A stretch of 64,000 nt of DNA from Palsa-661 sp035535015 (GCA_035535015.1 DATLQU010000035.1:23641-87640); one strand, 5' to 3'. Shown: positions 38,959-48,748, counted from the stretch's first letter. Made by a program: numbers and translations. The notes: generated from the letters alone by a model not told the origin.

Positions 38959-40500
38959 TCACGGGTGAGCCCGTCGATTCCGCCTCGTTTCCGGCGTGGT
39001 CGACCCGGCTGCCGCCGCCTCGATCTGGCTGGCGTCAGCGGGGAGCAGGAAACCGGCGCGCACGGCGCGGCCGGTGGCCTGATCGAACTTGGCCACGTAG
39101 TCGGCGTGCGCGGGGTACAGAGAGGTGAGGGCGGCCGGGCTGAACGGCGTGGTCGATCCGAAGAGCTTGCAGGTGAGTGGCACTCCGGCCGGGGCGTTGC
39201 CGGACAGCGCGGCGATGGGGACGTCGAGCTCGGGGGTGCGGATGCCGCCCTCGGCGTTGCCGAGCCTGTCGCGGCGGATGACGGGGGTGGTCCCGCCGAC
39301 CACGGCCAGCCGGGGGGCGTGGGGCGGGGCGACACCCGTGCGGACCCAGCGGTTCAGAGCGGCGATGGCGGCGTCGAGCACCCAGTGCTGGGGACCGGCG
39401 TTCATGGCCGTCGTGCAGCCCAGGGCGGTGAGCGCGGTGGCGTGGGTGACGATGGCCTCGGCCGCGCCCGGTGCTCCGGTGTCGGAGGCCCCGACGCCGG
39501 CGATGTAGTCGTCGGCGTGGGCCGTGCCGGCCACCTCCCAGTCCCGGAACCAGCGGTTGTCGGGTTGGCGGTCACGGATGTATCCCATGGTGAGGTCCGT
39601 CTCCGTCTCGAAAGCCATCACCGGGACGTCGAGGTCGGTGCGAAACGGCTCGTGGACACCGAACGAGAGTGTCCCGGCGAGCGAGGTGCCGCCACTCCAC
39701 CGACTGTGGACCATGTAGCCGTTGAAGACTCGGGCGACCGGGGCGACGGCGTCGATGTAGGTCGTCAGGAAGAACGCCGACTGCGACTCCCCGTCGGCGA
39801 TCAGGGCCTTCGGTCGCAGTCCACCGAGGGGAGCCACCCCCCGGGGGTGGGCGATGGCCCGGGCCGCCTGGGAGAAGATGTCGTAGGAGTAGGCGTCACC
39901 GGGGTGGTGAAGCGTGGCGTAGCGGCCCGGGTCCGCTCTTCTCAGTCCTGACCCGCCCAGGCCGAGCACCGAGGTGCCCCCGTTCACCCCGAGGGCCTGG
40001 GCCGAGACCCCCACCCAGGCGAAGCCCTGGCGGATCAGCTCCGTGTGGTCGCCCACCCAGTCCGGGGCGTCGTCGGCCCCGGCGCTGACGTTCAGCCATT
40101 CGACGATGACGGTTCCGTTGAACCGCTTGGGATTGCTCGGCCGGTAGACGAGGAGCCGGGTGCGGTAGCGGGCCGGCGGTCCGTCGGTCAGCTTCCAGCG
40201 GCCGTCGGCCGGAGCCCTCCCCCGCAGCCGGTAGCTCCGGGCCGATCCCGAGATGAAGTACTCGGCGCTGCTGTAGCCGACCTTGGACAGAGGAAACGAC
40301 GTCGAGATGATGGTCGGCGTGCCCGGGCCACGGATCGGACCCCTGACCGTCGGGACGGGAACGGTGGAGGGGGCGAGCGTGGGTGCCGACGTGGCCGCCG
40401 AGGCCACGGCGGAGCTCGAGGCCACCCATGCCGTCAGACAGGCCAGGGACACAGTGGCCGCCAGGGCCCGGGTCGATCCTCTTCCGGTCAGCCGCACCAT
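38959..40500 (-). CDS. Secreted alpha/beta hydrolase domain-containing protein
   Basis: 513 aa from ATG 40500, which directly precedes a Sec signal peptide (RALAATVSLACLTAWVASSSAVASA). The sequence fits the large alpha/beta hydrolase domain family (PF20091-like): YFISGSARSY, NGTVIVEWLNVSAGADDAPDW, GFAWVGVSAQALGV, LIADGESQSAFFLTTYIDAV with the GESQS nucleophile elbow, and a C-terminal HADYVAKFDQAT. Substrate unknown. Transcribed in the same direction as kdp but separated by its own upstream region; the 3' end lies 305 bp before the kdp repeats. Confidence 0.82.
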   Translation of the reverse strand: MVRLTGRGSTRALAATVSLACLTAWVASSSAVASAATSAPTLAPSTVPVPTVRGPIRGPGTPTIISTSFPLSKVGYSSAEYFISGSARSYRLRGRAPADGRWKLTDGPPARYRTRLLVYRPSNPKRFNGTVIVEWLNVSAGADDAPDWVGDHTELIRQGFAWVGVSAQALGVNGGTSVLGLGGSGLRRADPGRYATLHHPGDAYSYDIFSQAARAIAHPRGVAPLGGLRPKALIADGESQSAFFLTTYIDAVAPVARVFNGYMVHSRWSGGTSLAGTLSFGVHEPFRTDLDVPVMAFETETDLTMGYIRDRQPDNRWFRDWEVAGTAHADDYIAGVGASDTGAPGAAEAIVTHATALTALGCTTAMNAGPQHWVLDAAIAALNRWVRTGVAPPHAPRLAVVGGTTPVIRRDRLGNAEGGIRTPELDVPIAALSGNAPAGVPLTCKLFGSTTPFSPAALTSLYPAHADYVAKFDQATGRAVRAGFLLPADASQIEAAAAGSTTPETRRNRRAHP

Positions 40501-40696
40501 GGGCCCGCACCTCTTGCGGCCGTGGGGGCCCGCCGTCGTCAACGACACACCGTGCCGGGAGAACCCCAGAGTGTGCCACGAAGAGGGTGACCTGGCTTAC
40601 GGCGTGAACCTGGACCTACGGGGTGACCTGGGCGACGGAGAATCCCCGGGCCGATGCCGTTCCCCGGAGTCGTTGCGGAGCCCGGGGCCGAAATGT

Positions 40697-41107
40697 TCAG
40701 CCCGAGATCACCGGCGGCGGACGTCGGGCCCGGCCCACGGCGGTGGCCACGGCATCGAGGAGGTGCTCGGGGTCCACCGGCTTGTGGAGGTAGGCGATGC
40801 CCCGGACGGCCAGGTCCTTGCGACCGGACGAATCCACGTCGTGGGCCGACATGAGGACGGCCGGCGGCGGGTTCTCGAGGGCGGCCAGGACGGTCATGCC
40901 GTCCACCCGGGGCATCCGGTTGTCGAGAACCAGGGCGTCGAAGCGCTCGGCGCCGAGGAGGTCGAGAGCCACGTCGCCGTCGTCGGCCTCGGTGACGGTG
41001 TAGCCCTCGAGGCGCAGGATGTCGACCACCGACCCGCGCACCGAGGCGTCGTCGTCGGCCACCAGGATGGTGGGCGACGAGCTCGGCCGGGTGGCGCTGA
41101 TGGTCAC
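40697..41107 (-). CDS. Single-domain response regulator (REC only)
   Basis: 136 aa. A receiver domain with ILVADDDASVRG (acidic pocket), phosphoacceptor Asp in DALVLDNRMPRVDG, AVLMSAHD and the Lys in IAYLHKPVDPEHL. No output domain, so it acts by protein contact or phosphate shuttling. GTG 41107 overlaps the stop of the GGDEF-EAL gene by four bases (GTGA), tying its expression to that protein. Confidence 0.9.
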   Translation of the reverse strand: MTISATRPSSSPTILVADDDASVRGSVVDILRLEGYTVTEADDGDVALDLLGAERFDALVLDNRMPRVDGMTVLAALENPPPAVLMSAHDVDSSGRKDLAVRGIAYLHKPVDPEHLLDAVATAVGRARRPPPVISG

Positions 41108-43878
41108 GGGCGTCCGCCGGTCGGAGAGATCACGGGGGCCGGGTGAACCGCGGGCGAGGAGTCGCTGAAGGACCGGGGCCCGGCGGTGACCGGGGGCAGG
41201 GGGACCGAGCGGGCGATGACGCTCTGGGAATCCTCCCGGTCCAACAACTCGTCGACGGCGTCCTGGCTGAGCGGAGGGGCCCAGAGGAACCCTTGGCCGA
41301 GGAGGCAGCCCAGTCGGTGGAGCTGGGTGCGTTGGTCGACGATCTCGATGCCCTCGGCCACCATGTCGAGGCCCAGCTGCCGGCCCAGGAAGACGAGTCC
41401 CTCGATCAGCGGCGGCACGTTGCCCGGACCCTCGATCAGGGAGGTGAACGAACGGTCCACCTTCAAGATGTCGATGGGGAACTGACGCAGGTACGACAGC
41501 GACGAGTAGCCGGTGCCGAAGTCGTCGATGGCCAGGCGGACCCCGGTGGCCTTGAGCTCGATCAGACGTTCGAGGATGGTGGTGCTCTTGTCGAGCAGGA
41601 CGCTCTCGGTGATCTCCAGGGTGAGGGTCTCGGGCGGAAGCAGGTGGCGGAGGATGGCCGCCTGGACCTCTTCGACGAACGACGGCTCCTGCAGCTGGAG
41701 GGCGGAGACGTTGACGGCCATGGTGAGAGGCAGCGGACGCCGGTGGGCCACCTGCCAGCGGCGGGCCTGGGCGCAGGCCTGGCCGAGGACCCAGCGGCCG
41801 ATGGGCACGATCAGGCCCGTCTCCTCGGCGATGGGGATGAAGTCGAGAGGCGAGATCGTGCCGAACTCGGGGTGCTCCCATCGGGCCAGGGCTTCGAAAC
41901 CGACCACGCCGTCGGTATGCAACTCCACCACCGGCTGGTAGAGCACCCGCAACTGGTGGCGCTCGATGGCGTGGACGAGATCGGACTCGAGTCGCAGGCG
42001 GTTGCGGTCGCCGTGATGCATGGTGACGTCGAAGATCTGGTAGCGGTTGCGACCGGCCGACTTGGCCCCGTACATGGCGATGTCGGCGTCGCGGAGCAGC
42101 TCCTCGGCCGAACCGGCGTCGCAGGCCACCCCGATGCTGGCGGAGACGGTGACGTCACCACCGCCGAGGCGGAAGGGCTCGTGCAGGGCGTCGAGGATGC
42201 GGCGGGCCACGAGCTGGCCGCCATCGGGAACACCGAGGGTGAGGACGGCGAACTCGTCGCCCCCCAGGCGGGCCAGGGTGTCGTCGTCGCGCAGCGTCGG
42301 CAAGAGCCTTTCGGCCACGGCCACCAGAAGCTCGTCGCCCGACCCGTGACCGAGGCTGTCGTTCACCGTCTTGAAGCGGTCGAGGTCGATGAACAGGACG
42401 TGGACGTTGTTGGCCGTGCGGCTGGCCAGGGCGTACTCGACCCGCTCGCGGAACAGCGCCCGGTTCGGCAATCCGGTCAACGAGTCGTGGAAGGCCTGGT
42501 AGGTGAGCTGGGCCTCGAGGGCTCTCTGGTCGGTGATGTCCTTCACGGCCACGAGGACGGCATCGCGGCCGGCGAACTCGAGATCGTGCGAGGCCACCTC
42601 GACGACGATGACCCGGCCGTCGCGGACCACGTGGTTCCAGGTGCGGACGTGGTCCTGGCCCTGGCGGCGGCGCAGGCCGTCGACATCCTCGCGGTGCGAC
42701 GGTTCCCAGACGCCGGGCACGCTCATGGCCAGGAATTCGTCGCGGCTGTAGCCGTAGTGGTCGATGGCCGCCTGGTTCACCTCTAAGAAGGCCAGGCTCC
42801 GGCGGTCGTAGACCCACATGGGTTGCGGGTTCTGGGCGAAGAGCTGGCGGAAGTTGGCCTCGCTCTCGGCCAGGCGGACCTCGGCGTCGCGCCGGGCCGT
42901 GACGTCGGAGAAGTTGGCCACGATGGCACCCACGGCGGGCTCGTCGAGGAGGTCGCGGAGCACCACTTCGCACCAGCGGTAGCTCCCGTCGGCGTGGAGC
43001 AGCCGGACGAGGTTCCGTTCGACGGCACCGCCGCGCCGGAGCACCTCGGTGAGAGCGGCGGCGAGACGCAGGTGGTCATCGGGGTGGACGAAGTCGGCGG
43101 CCGGACGGCCGACCCGCTCGGCGGGGTCGAATCCGAGGGTGGTCTGCACCGCCGGCGTCTCGAAGGTGATCCGGCCGTCGGCGTCGACCAGGCTGATGAT
43201 GTCGGCCGCCCCTTCGACCAGGACGCGGAAACGGCGCTCGCTGCGGGTGAGGGCGCTCTCCGAGCGACCGAGCCGGTCGCTCACCCAGGCCACCGTCTCA
43301 CCCACGAGGACGAAGGAGGGAACCACGTAGAGTGCCGACGCCGGACCCACCGTCCCGTGGTGGTGCCGCAACAGCAGGGGCAGCTCGTAGGCCACAAGGA
43401 ACAGAGGCAGGAAGCGCAGCGACGTCCCCCGGGGATAACCGAGCCCCAACCAGATGAAGACCACCACGTAGAAGAGCCCGTAGATGAACCCGTCGTCGGC
43501 GCTGAAGATGCCGTGGAGGACGATGAGGGCGAAGGCGGGGGGAACGAGCCACAACATGGCCGAGCGCTTCCAACGCGCCCAGGGTGTCGCCCAGATGGCC
43601 GCGCCCGACACGACGGTGGCCACACCGACCACCATCAGTCCGGGGCGGTTGGCCCCGGGGGGGAAGGCGGCGAAGGCACCGGCCACGATCACGAGGATGC
43701 CGCAGAGTAGGAACAGCGCCGACGAGATGTGGCCCACCAGGCGCGTGGTCAGGGTGCCCGTTTCGGGCGGGCCCCCGACGGCCGGCCTCAAGGCCCCCAG
43801 TCGGGTCCGCCAAGGAAGGACGGAGGGCGGCGTCGGAGGCTCGGCGGCGGCGTTCGGCTCCCAGGTGTCGTGGGCCAT
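41104..43878 (-). CDS. Membrane PAS-GGDEF-EAL c-di-GMP enzyme
   Basis: 924 aa. Six hydrophobic segments (about residues 50-225) form a membrane sensor, followed by two PAS domains (ITFETPAVQTTLGF; FRQLFAQNPQPMWVYDRRSLAF), a GGDEF domain (ARLGGDEFAVL, intact) and an EAL domain (GFEALARWEHPEFG, then TLEITESVLL, AIDDFGTGYSSLSYLRQFPIDILKVDRSF). Both catalytic signatures are intact, so it could make and degrade c-di-GMP. ATG 43878 was preferred over in-frame ATG 43911 and the longer frame to 44001. It is coupled to a REC-only regulator downstream and divergent from a DNA ligase gene. Confidence 0.9.
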   Translation of the reverse strand: MAHDTWEPNAAAEPPTPPSVLPWRTRLGALRPAVGGPPETGTLTTRLVGHISSALFLLCGILVIVAGAFAAFPPGANRPGLMVVGVATVVSGAAIWATPWARWKRSAMLWLVPPAFALIVLHGIFSADDGFIYGLFYVVVFIWLGLGYPRGTSLRFLPLFLVAYELPLLLRHHHGTVGPASALYVVPSFVLVGETVAWVSDRLGRSESALTRSERRFRVLVEGAADIISLVDADGRITFETPAVQTTLGFDPAERVGRPAADFVHPDDHLRLAAALTEVLRRGGAVERNLVRLLHADGSYRWCEVVLRDLLDEPAVGAIVANFSDVTARRDAEVRLAESEANFRQLFAQNPQPMWVYDRRSLAFLEVNQAAIDHYGYSRDEFLAMSVPGVWEPSHREDVDGLRRRQGQDHVRTWNHVVRDGRVIVVEVASHDLEFAGRDAVLVAVKDITDQRALEAQLTYQAFHDSLTGLPNRALFRERVEYALASRTANNVHVLFIDLDRFKTVNDSLGHGSGDELLVAVAERLLPTLRDDDTLARLGGDEFAVLTLGVPDGGQLVARRILDALHEPFRLGGGDVTVSASIGVACDAGSAEELLRDADIAMYGAKSAGRNRYQIFDVTMHHGDRNRLRLESDLVHAIERHQLRVLYQPVVELHTDGVVGFEALARWEHPEFGTISPLDFIPIAEETGLIVPIGRWVLGQACAQARRWQVAHRRPLPLTMAVNVSALQLQEPSFVEEVQAAILRHLLPPETLTLEITESVLLDKSTTILERLIELKATGVRLAIDDFGTGYSSLSYLRQFPIDILKVDRSFTSLIEGPGNVPPLIEGLVFLGRQLGLDMVAEGIEIVDQRTQLHRLGCLLGQGFLWAPPLSQDAVDELLDREDSQSVIARSVPLPPVTAGPRSFSDSSPAVHPAPVISPTGGRP

Positions 43879-43957
43879 CACTTTTCTATCGACCAGCGCG
43901 ACCGGCGCCATCACCCCTGACGGCGACCTTGTGCGTCCGTTGTGGCAGCGTGGGGAC

Positions 43958-45022
43958 GTGGATCTCCCCGTCATGCCCCCGGTCGCCCCCATGCTGGCCA
44001 AATTGGCCCGTGAGCTGCCCCGATCCGACGATCTCGTCTACGAGCCCAAGTGGGACGGATTTCGCTGCATCGTCTTTCGCGACGGGGACGAGCTGGAGCT
44101 GGGCAGCCGCAACGAGCGGCCCCTGACCCGCTACTTTCCCGAGCTGATCGAGCCGCTGCGCCAAGCCCTGCCGGCGAAGGCCGTGGTGGACGGGGAGATC
44201 GTCATCGCCGGGACCCGGGGGCTCGACTTCGACGCCCTGCTCCAGCGGATCCATCCGGCCGCCTCCCGGGTGGACATGCTGGCCGGCAGCACCCCGGCGT
44301 CATTCGTGGCCTTCGATCTGCTGGCCCTCGATGACCGCGACCTGCGACCGGCACCGTTCCGCCAGCGCCGGGCGCTGCTCGAGGCGGCGCTGCGTGGGGC
44401 CCGGCCTCCCGTGCATCTCACCCCGGCCACCACCGACCCCGAGGTGGCCCAGGACTGGTTCTCCCGCTTCGAAGGGGCGGGACTCGACGGCGTCGTGGCC
44501 AAACGGCGCGAGACGACGTACCGCGAAGATGAACGGGTGATGATGAAGGTGAAGCACGAGCGTACGGCCGACTGCGTGGTGGCCGGGTTCCGCTGGCACA
44601 AGTCGGGACCGATCGTGGGATCGCTGTTGCTCGGGCTCTACGACGATGACGGCGTCCTGCACCATGTGGGGGTCACGGCGTCGTTCACCATGGCCCGTCG
44701 ACGCGAGCTGGTGGACGAACTGACCGCCTACCGGCGGCCCACGCTCGCCGGGCATCCCTGGGAGGGCTGGGCGGCGGGGGAGTCGAGCGGAGGCCGGACC
44801 CCGGGGGCACCGTCGCGGTGGAACGCCAAGAAGGACCTGAGCTGGGAGCCTCTGGCACCCGAGCTGGTGGTCGAGGTGGCCTACGACAATCTGCAGGGGG
44901 ACCGCTTCCGCCACGCCACCACCTTCCGGCGCTGGCGGACCGATCGCCGCCCCGAGAGCTGCACCTACTCCCAGCTCGAGACCGTGGTGCCCGAGGAGCT
45001 CGCCGCCGTCTTCGGCGCCTGA
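43958..45022 (+). CDS. ligC: ATP-dependent DNA ligase (LigC type)
   Basis: 354 aa, the typical length of actinobacterial LigC. Adenylation motif YEPKWDGFRC places the nucleophilic Lys at residue 31; VVDGEIVIA (motif III/IIIa), GLDGVVAKR (motif IV) and MKVKHERTADCVV (motif V) follow, then an OB-fold ending in FRHATTFRRWRTDR. It seals nicks in backup repair. GTG 43958 has CAGCGT 6 nt upstream. Next to HAD, LigD-type polymerase and HhH-PHP genes, it forms part of a repair neighbourhood, though no Ku gene is seen. Confidence 0.9.
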   Translation: MDLPVMPPVAPMLAKLARELPRSDDLVYEPKWDGFRCIVFRDGDELELGSRNERPLTRYFPELIEPLRQALPAKAVVDGEIVIAGTRGLDFDALLQRIHPAASRVDMLAGSTPASFVAFDLLALDDRDLRPAPFRQRRALLEAALRGARPPVHLTPATTDPEVAQDWFSRFEGAGLDGVVAKRRETTYREDERVMMKVKHERTADCVVAGFRWHKSGPIVGSLLLGLYDDDGVLHHVGVTASFTMARRRELVDELTAYRRPTLAGHPWEGWAAGESSGGRTPGAPSRWNAKKDLSWEPLAPELVVEVAYDNLQGDRFRHATTFRRWRTDRRPESCTYSQLETVVPEELAAVFGA

Positions 45023-45064
45023 GGTGCTCCGTCGCCATCCTCGGCGTCGGTAAGGTCGGACGTG

Positions 45065-45718
45065 GTGATCGATGACCTCGACCTGAGCTCGGCCTCGGTG
45101 TTCTTGGACTTCGACGGCACCATCTCGCTCGGCGACACCGGGGTCCATCTCCTGAACCGGCTGGCCGGTGATTCGTGGCGGGCCATCGAGGAGCTCTACG
45201 CCAGCGGAGAGATCGGCAGCCGCGAATGCATCACCCGGCAGTGGGCGCTGTTAGCCACCGAAGACGAGAGTCGATTGCGCTCCGTGGCGGCCGAGATCCC
45301 CATCGACGACTACTTCGAGCCTCTGGTCGACGCCCTCCTCGATGCCGGCGCCGAGGTCTCCATCGTCTCGGACGGATTCGGCTTCGTGGCGAGCGACGTC
45401 GGCGAGTCGATGGGCATCGCCGTGAAGACGGCCACCATCGACTGGGCCACCGGGGCCATCGCTTTCCCCGACGGCGACGAAACCTGTCTCTGCGCCCGCT
45501 GCGGGACCTGCAAGCAGGCGCCGTTGCGGGAGGCGGCGGGCCGGGGGCGGACGACCATCTTCGTGGGCGACGGCCTGAGCGACCAGCTGGCCGCGCCGGG
45601 CGCCGATCTTCTCTTCGCCACCGATCAGCTGGCCCGTTGGTGCGATCTCCAGAACATTCCCTATCGACCGTTTCTCTCTCTGGGGGAGGTGGCTGCCGCC
45701 CTCGGGCTGCTCGGCTGA
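45065..45718 (+). CDS. HAD-IB phosphatase (MtnX-like)
   Basis: 217 aa. HAD motifs: VFLDFDGTISLGDTG (nucleophile and acid Asp), VSIVSDGFG (motif II), and FVGDGLSDQLAA (motif IV). A CxxCGxCK cluster (LCARCGTCK) sits before the Lys, as in MtnX-like phosphatases that may bind zinc. It removes phosphate from a small molecule, not identifiable here. GTG 45065 has TAAGGT 8 nt upstream; GTG 45062 is adjacent and in frame. 42 bp after the ligase gene. Confidence 0.85.
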   Translation: MIDDLDLSSASVFLDFDGTISLGDTGVHLLNRLAGDSWRAIEELYASGEIGSRECITRQWALLATEDESRLRSVAAEIPIDDYFEPLVDALLDAGAEVSIVSDGFGFVASDVGESMGIAVKTATIDWATGAIAFPDGDETCLCARCGTCKQAPLREAAGRGRTTIFVGDGLSDQLAAPGADLLFATDQLARWCDLQNIPYRPFLSLGEVAAALGLLG

Positions 45719-45742
45719 CGGCTCCCTCGGCCGGTGGCTCGC

Positions 45743-46783
45743 TCAGTCAGTGGGCGGCCCGGTCGGCCGGGGCCGGTCCCGGGCCCGGCCGGGGGCCACC
45801 CGGCGGGGCTCCCCCCGCTGCTTGGCGAAGTGCGGGGGCCAGGGCGCGTCCCCGAGTCCCTCGGTTTCGTCACGCGCCGCCAATTCCAGAAGACCGGTGA
45901 GGTCGTAGCGGTGGTCGTCGAGCCCGGCACCCGGGTCTCCGCGCTCGGCGAAGCGGGCGGGGACGGTGGCCAGTGTCAGATCGGAGGGCTCGGCGTCGGG
46001 GACCTCGTCCCAGTCCAGAGGGCACGAGACCCGGCCTTCGGGATTGGCCCGGACCGAGTACGCCGACGCCACCGTCCGGTCCCGGGCGTTCTGGTTGTAG
46101 TCGATGAAGACGCGTTCGCCGCGTTGTTCCTTCCACCACGCCGAGGTGGCCACCTCGGGCATGCGGCGCTCGACCGCCCGGGCCAGAGCCAACGCGGCGC
46201 GGCGAACCTCGGTGAAGTCCCAACGCGGTTCGATGGGCACGTTCACATGCATGCCCCGCGACCCCGACGTCTTCGGAAATCCCTGCAGGCCGTGATCGTC
46301 GAGAATGGCCCGGGCCTCGAGGGCCACCCGGCGGACGTCGTCGTAGCTGACGCCGGGCTGGGGATCGAGGTCGACCCTGAGCTCATCGGGATGATCGACG
46401 TCCTGACGGCGCACGGGCCAGGGATTGAGGTCCAGGCAACCCAGGTTGGCGGCCCAGGCGATATGGGCCACGTCAACCGGGCAGAGCTCTTCGGCGCTGC
46501 GACCGCTCGGAAAGCTGACCGTCACCGTCTCGATCCATTCCGGCCGCTTGGCCGGGACCCGCTTCTGATAGAAGAACTCTCCTTCGGCGCCGTGGGGGAA
46601 CCTCTTCAGGACGGTGGGCCGGTGGAAGACACCGCGCAGCGCTCCCGGTCCCACGGCAAGGTAGTAGCGGACGAGGTCGAGCTTGGTCTCCCCCCGGGTG
46701 GAGAAGAAGACCTTGTCGGGGTTCGAGACGGTCACGGTGTGCCCGTCCACCTCGACGGTGACGGGCGGCGCCTGGGCGGCCAT
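45743..46783 (-). CDS. LigD-type polymerase/primase domain protein
   Basis: 346 aa. Stand-alone archaeo-eukaryotic primase-like polymerase (PolDom): VSNPDKVFFSTRGETKLDLVRYYL, HGAEGEFFYQKR, the catalytic DELRVDLDPQ (metal Asp pair), KTSGSRGMHVNVPI, and RVFIDYNQNARDRT. It fills gaps with ribo- or deoxynucleotides in end joining or excision repair; ligase and phosphoesterase domains of full LigD are absent. Convergent with the HAD gene and divergent from the HhH-PHP gene. Confidence 0.9.
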   Translation of the reverse strand: MAAQAPPVTVEVDGHTVTVSNPDKVFFSTRGETKLDLVRYYLAVGPGALRGVFHRPTVLKRFPHGAEGEFFYQKRVPAKRPEWIETVTVSFPSGRSAEELCPVDVAHIAWAANLGCLDLNPWPVRRQDVDHPDELRVDLDPQPGVSYDDVRRVALEARAILDDHGLQGFPKTSGSRGMHVNVPIEPRWDFTEVRRAALALARAVERRMPEVATSAWWKEQRGERVFIDYNQNARDRTVASAYSVRANPEGRVSCPLDWDEVPDAEPSDLTLATVPARFAERGDPGAGLDDHRYDLTGLLELAARDETEGLGDAPWPPHFAKQRGEPRRVAPGRARDRPRPTGPPTD

Positions 46784-46819
46784 CCACCGATGCTGGCACG
46801 GATCACTACATTCGCGGTG

Positions 46820-47836
46820 GTGGACCCCGTCGTCGCCCTCCGCCGCGTCGCCTATCTGCTCGAAGCCGAAGGCGCCGCCACCTACAAGGTCCGTGCCTTC
46901 CGCCGGGCGGCCCAGACGCTCTCGGCCGAGGGGCCGGCGCGGATCGAAGAGCTGGCCCGGTCGAAGCGACTGACCGCTCTCCCGGGCATCGGCGACAGCA
47001 CGGCCGCCGTCATCACCGAGGCTCTGGCCGGCGACGAGCCGGCCTATCTCACCGATCTCGTTCAGCGCGCCCAGGCTCCGGCGTCGGGCTCGATCGGCGC
47101 CCTGCGGGCACGGCTACACGGCGACTGCCACAGCCACTCCGACTGGTCCGACGGCGGAAGCCCCATCCGGGACATGGCCGAGGCGGCCCGGGACCTCGGG
47201 CACGACTATCTCGCCCTGACCGACCACAGTCCCCGGCTCACCGTGGCCCACGGACTCAATCCCGAACGCCTGTGCCAGCAGCTGGACGTGGTGGCGGAGT
47301 TGAACGAGGAGCTGGCCCCGTTCCGGATCCTCACCGGCATCGAGGTCGACATCTTGGAAGACGGTCGCCTGGATCAGGACGAATCGCTCCTGGCCCGCCT
47401 CGACGTGGTGGTGGCCAGCGTCCACTCCAAACTCAGCATGGACCCGGGGCCTATGACCAAACGCATGGTGGCGGCCATCGAGAGCCCTCACACCGACATC
47501 CTGGGTCACTGCACCGGTCGCAAGGTCGTGGGCCGGGGACGGCCCCCGTCCCGGTTCGACGCCGAACTCGTCTTCGCCACCTGCGCCCGGACGGGGACGG
47601 CCGTCGAGATCAACTCCCGCCCCGAACGCCGGGATCCTCCCGAGCCCCTGCTCCGCCAGGCCCTGGCCCTCGGATGTCTGGTCTCCATCGACACCGACGC
47701 CCACGCGCCCGGACAACTGGAGTGGCTCAGCTACGGCTGTGCCCAGGCCGTCGAAGCCGATACACCCGACGACCGGATCGTGAACGCCTGGCCGATGGAG
47801 CAGCTCCTGGCCTGGACGGCGAGTCATGCCGCCTGA
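46820..47836 (+). CDS. HhH-PHP protein (PolX-like without polymerase domain)
   Basis: 338 aa. The N-terminal region (VVALRRVAYLLEAEGAATYKVRAFRRAA, LTALPGIGDSTAAVI) is the helix-hairpin-helix part of X-family polymerases. It is joined directly to a PHP phosphoesterase domain with metal ligands in HGDCHSHSDWSDG, LALTDHS, GIEVDIL, VVASVHS, GHCTGR and DTDAH. The palm/fingers polymerase module of full PolX is missing. Probably a 3'-phosphatase, exonuclease or similar repair nuclease. GTG 46820 has TACATT 7 nt upstream (leaderless). Confidence 0.85.
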   Translation: MDPVVALRRVAYLLEAEGAATYKVRAFRRAAQTLSAEGPARIEELARSKRLTALPGIGDSTAAVITEALAGDEPAYLTDLVQRAQAPASGSIGALRARLHGDCHSHSDWSDGGSPIRDMAEAARDLGHDYLALTDHSPRLTVAHGLNPERLCQQLDVVAELNEELAPFRILTGIEVDILEDGRLDQDESLLARLDVVVASVHSKLSMDPGPMTKRMVAAIESPHTDILGHCTGRKVVGRGRPPSRFDAELVFATCARTGTAVEINSRPERRDPPEPLLRQALALGCLVSIDTDAHAPGQLEWLSYGCAQAVEADTPDDRIVNAWPMEQLLAWTASHAA

Positions 47837-47854
47837 GCCGGGAGCGGGCTGAGG

Positions 47855-48748
47855 TCAGGTGACGGGGAGGCCCTGCGCCTCGAGACGCCCGTCGACCCAT
47901 GTGGCCACGGCCGCCACCACGGCACCGGCCGTCTCTGAGAGCGCGGCGGCGTCGACGGGGAGGATCCGCACCTGCCCACTGGCGGGCCACAACCCGACCA
48001 CCCGACACGGCGCCGACGACCCGCCCCGGGCCAACGCCGAGACGAGGGCCGGAAACCCGAGCGCCGAACGCCAGTCCGACGGCGGCAACCCTGATCCCAC
48101 GACGAGAAGCGCCGGAGGCCCGTCCCCTCTGACCCTGACATCGGCCCGTCCCCGCAGCGTCAGTCGGCGCGTTCCGGGGCAGTCCCACCAGTCGTCTCCA
48201 CCGCCGACGATCGGGGCAGGAGCGAACCGATCCCACTCGAGCGCCGTCCACACCTGCGTCGCCCAGGTCACGGCTTCGGCCTCGACCATGGCCCGCCCTC
48301 CGGCAGGCAGGCTCCGGTACCAGCCGGCCCACCACGGCGGACGCGTGGACGACGGATCACCACCATCGGCCACGTCCTCGACTCCGGCGGCCAGGACCTC
48401 GGCCACGGCCGCGGCCGGTGTGGGCGACCACCCTCGGACGCAACGGGCCATCGCGTTCAGCCCGATAGCCCGGCGGCATACCAGGGGCGAAGGGGTGAAC
48501 GGTCCCTCCACAGCGCGGCAACGCTCAGGATGCTCCCGGGCCATGTCGAACCGGTATCCATCGAGACGCAACCGCTCCCCCGTCGGCAGCTCTTCGACCA
48601 GAGCCACGAGGTCACCGGCCAGCCGATCCCGGAGTGCGGCCACATCTTCGGCGCCCACCGCATCGGCATCCGGGGTCAGCAGTGCCTCGGTCAACGCCCC
48701 GGCCCGGGGCAGGGCCAGGGACATCCCGGTCGCCGGGGGGGCGGTCAT
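47855..48748 (-). CDS. Unknown protein, nuclease-like fold lacking catalytic motif (proposed)
   Basis: 297 aa, no family recognised. ATG 48748 overlaps the stop of the PD-(D/E)XK gene (ATGA), so the two are translated together. Its C-terminal part resembles the core of that partner: RLTLRGRADVRV, then ALLVVGSG, then WRSALGFPALVSALARG and VRILPVD line up with GVVDLAFG, CVVEIKSG, DLHFYALLETLRSG and LDVEAV. The Asp is kept but the ExK pair is replaced by Val-Gly-Ser. I infer a degenerate nuclease-like subunit; the similarity is by eye. Confidence 0.65.
   Translation of the reverse strand: MTAPPATGMSLALPRAGALTEALLTPDADAVGAEDVAALRDRLAGDLVALVEELPTGERLRLDGYRFDMAREHPERCRAVEGPFTPSPLVCRRAIGLNAMARCVRGWSPTPAAAVAEVLAAGVEDVADGGDPSSTRPPWWAGWYRSLPAGGRAMVEAEAVTWATQVWTALEWDRFAPAPIVGGGDDWWDCPGTRRLTLRGRADVRVRGDGPPALLVVGSGLPPSDWRSALGFPALVSALARGGSSAPCRVVGLWPASGQVRILPVDAAALSETAGAVVAAVATWVDGRLEAQGLPVT

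Noticed and set aside
38580..38960. c-di-AMP (ydaO-type) riboswitch before kdp
   Set aside because: The -10 box lies 7 nt before the first start codon, so there is no leader RNA to fold, and the expected conserved blocks were not seen.
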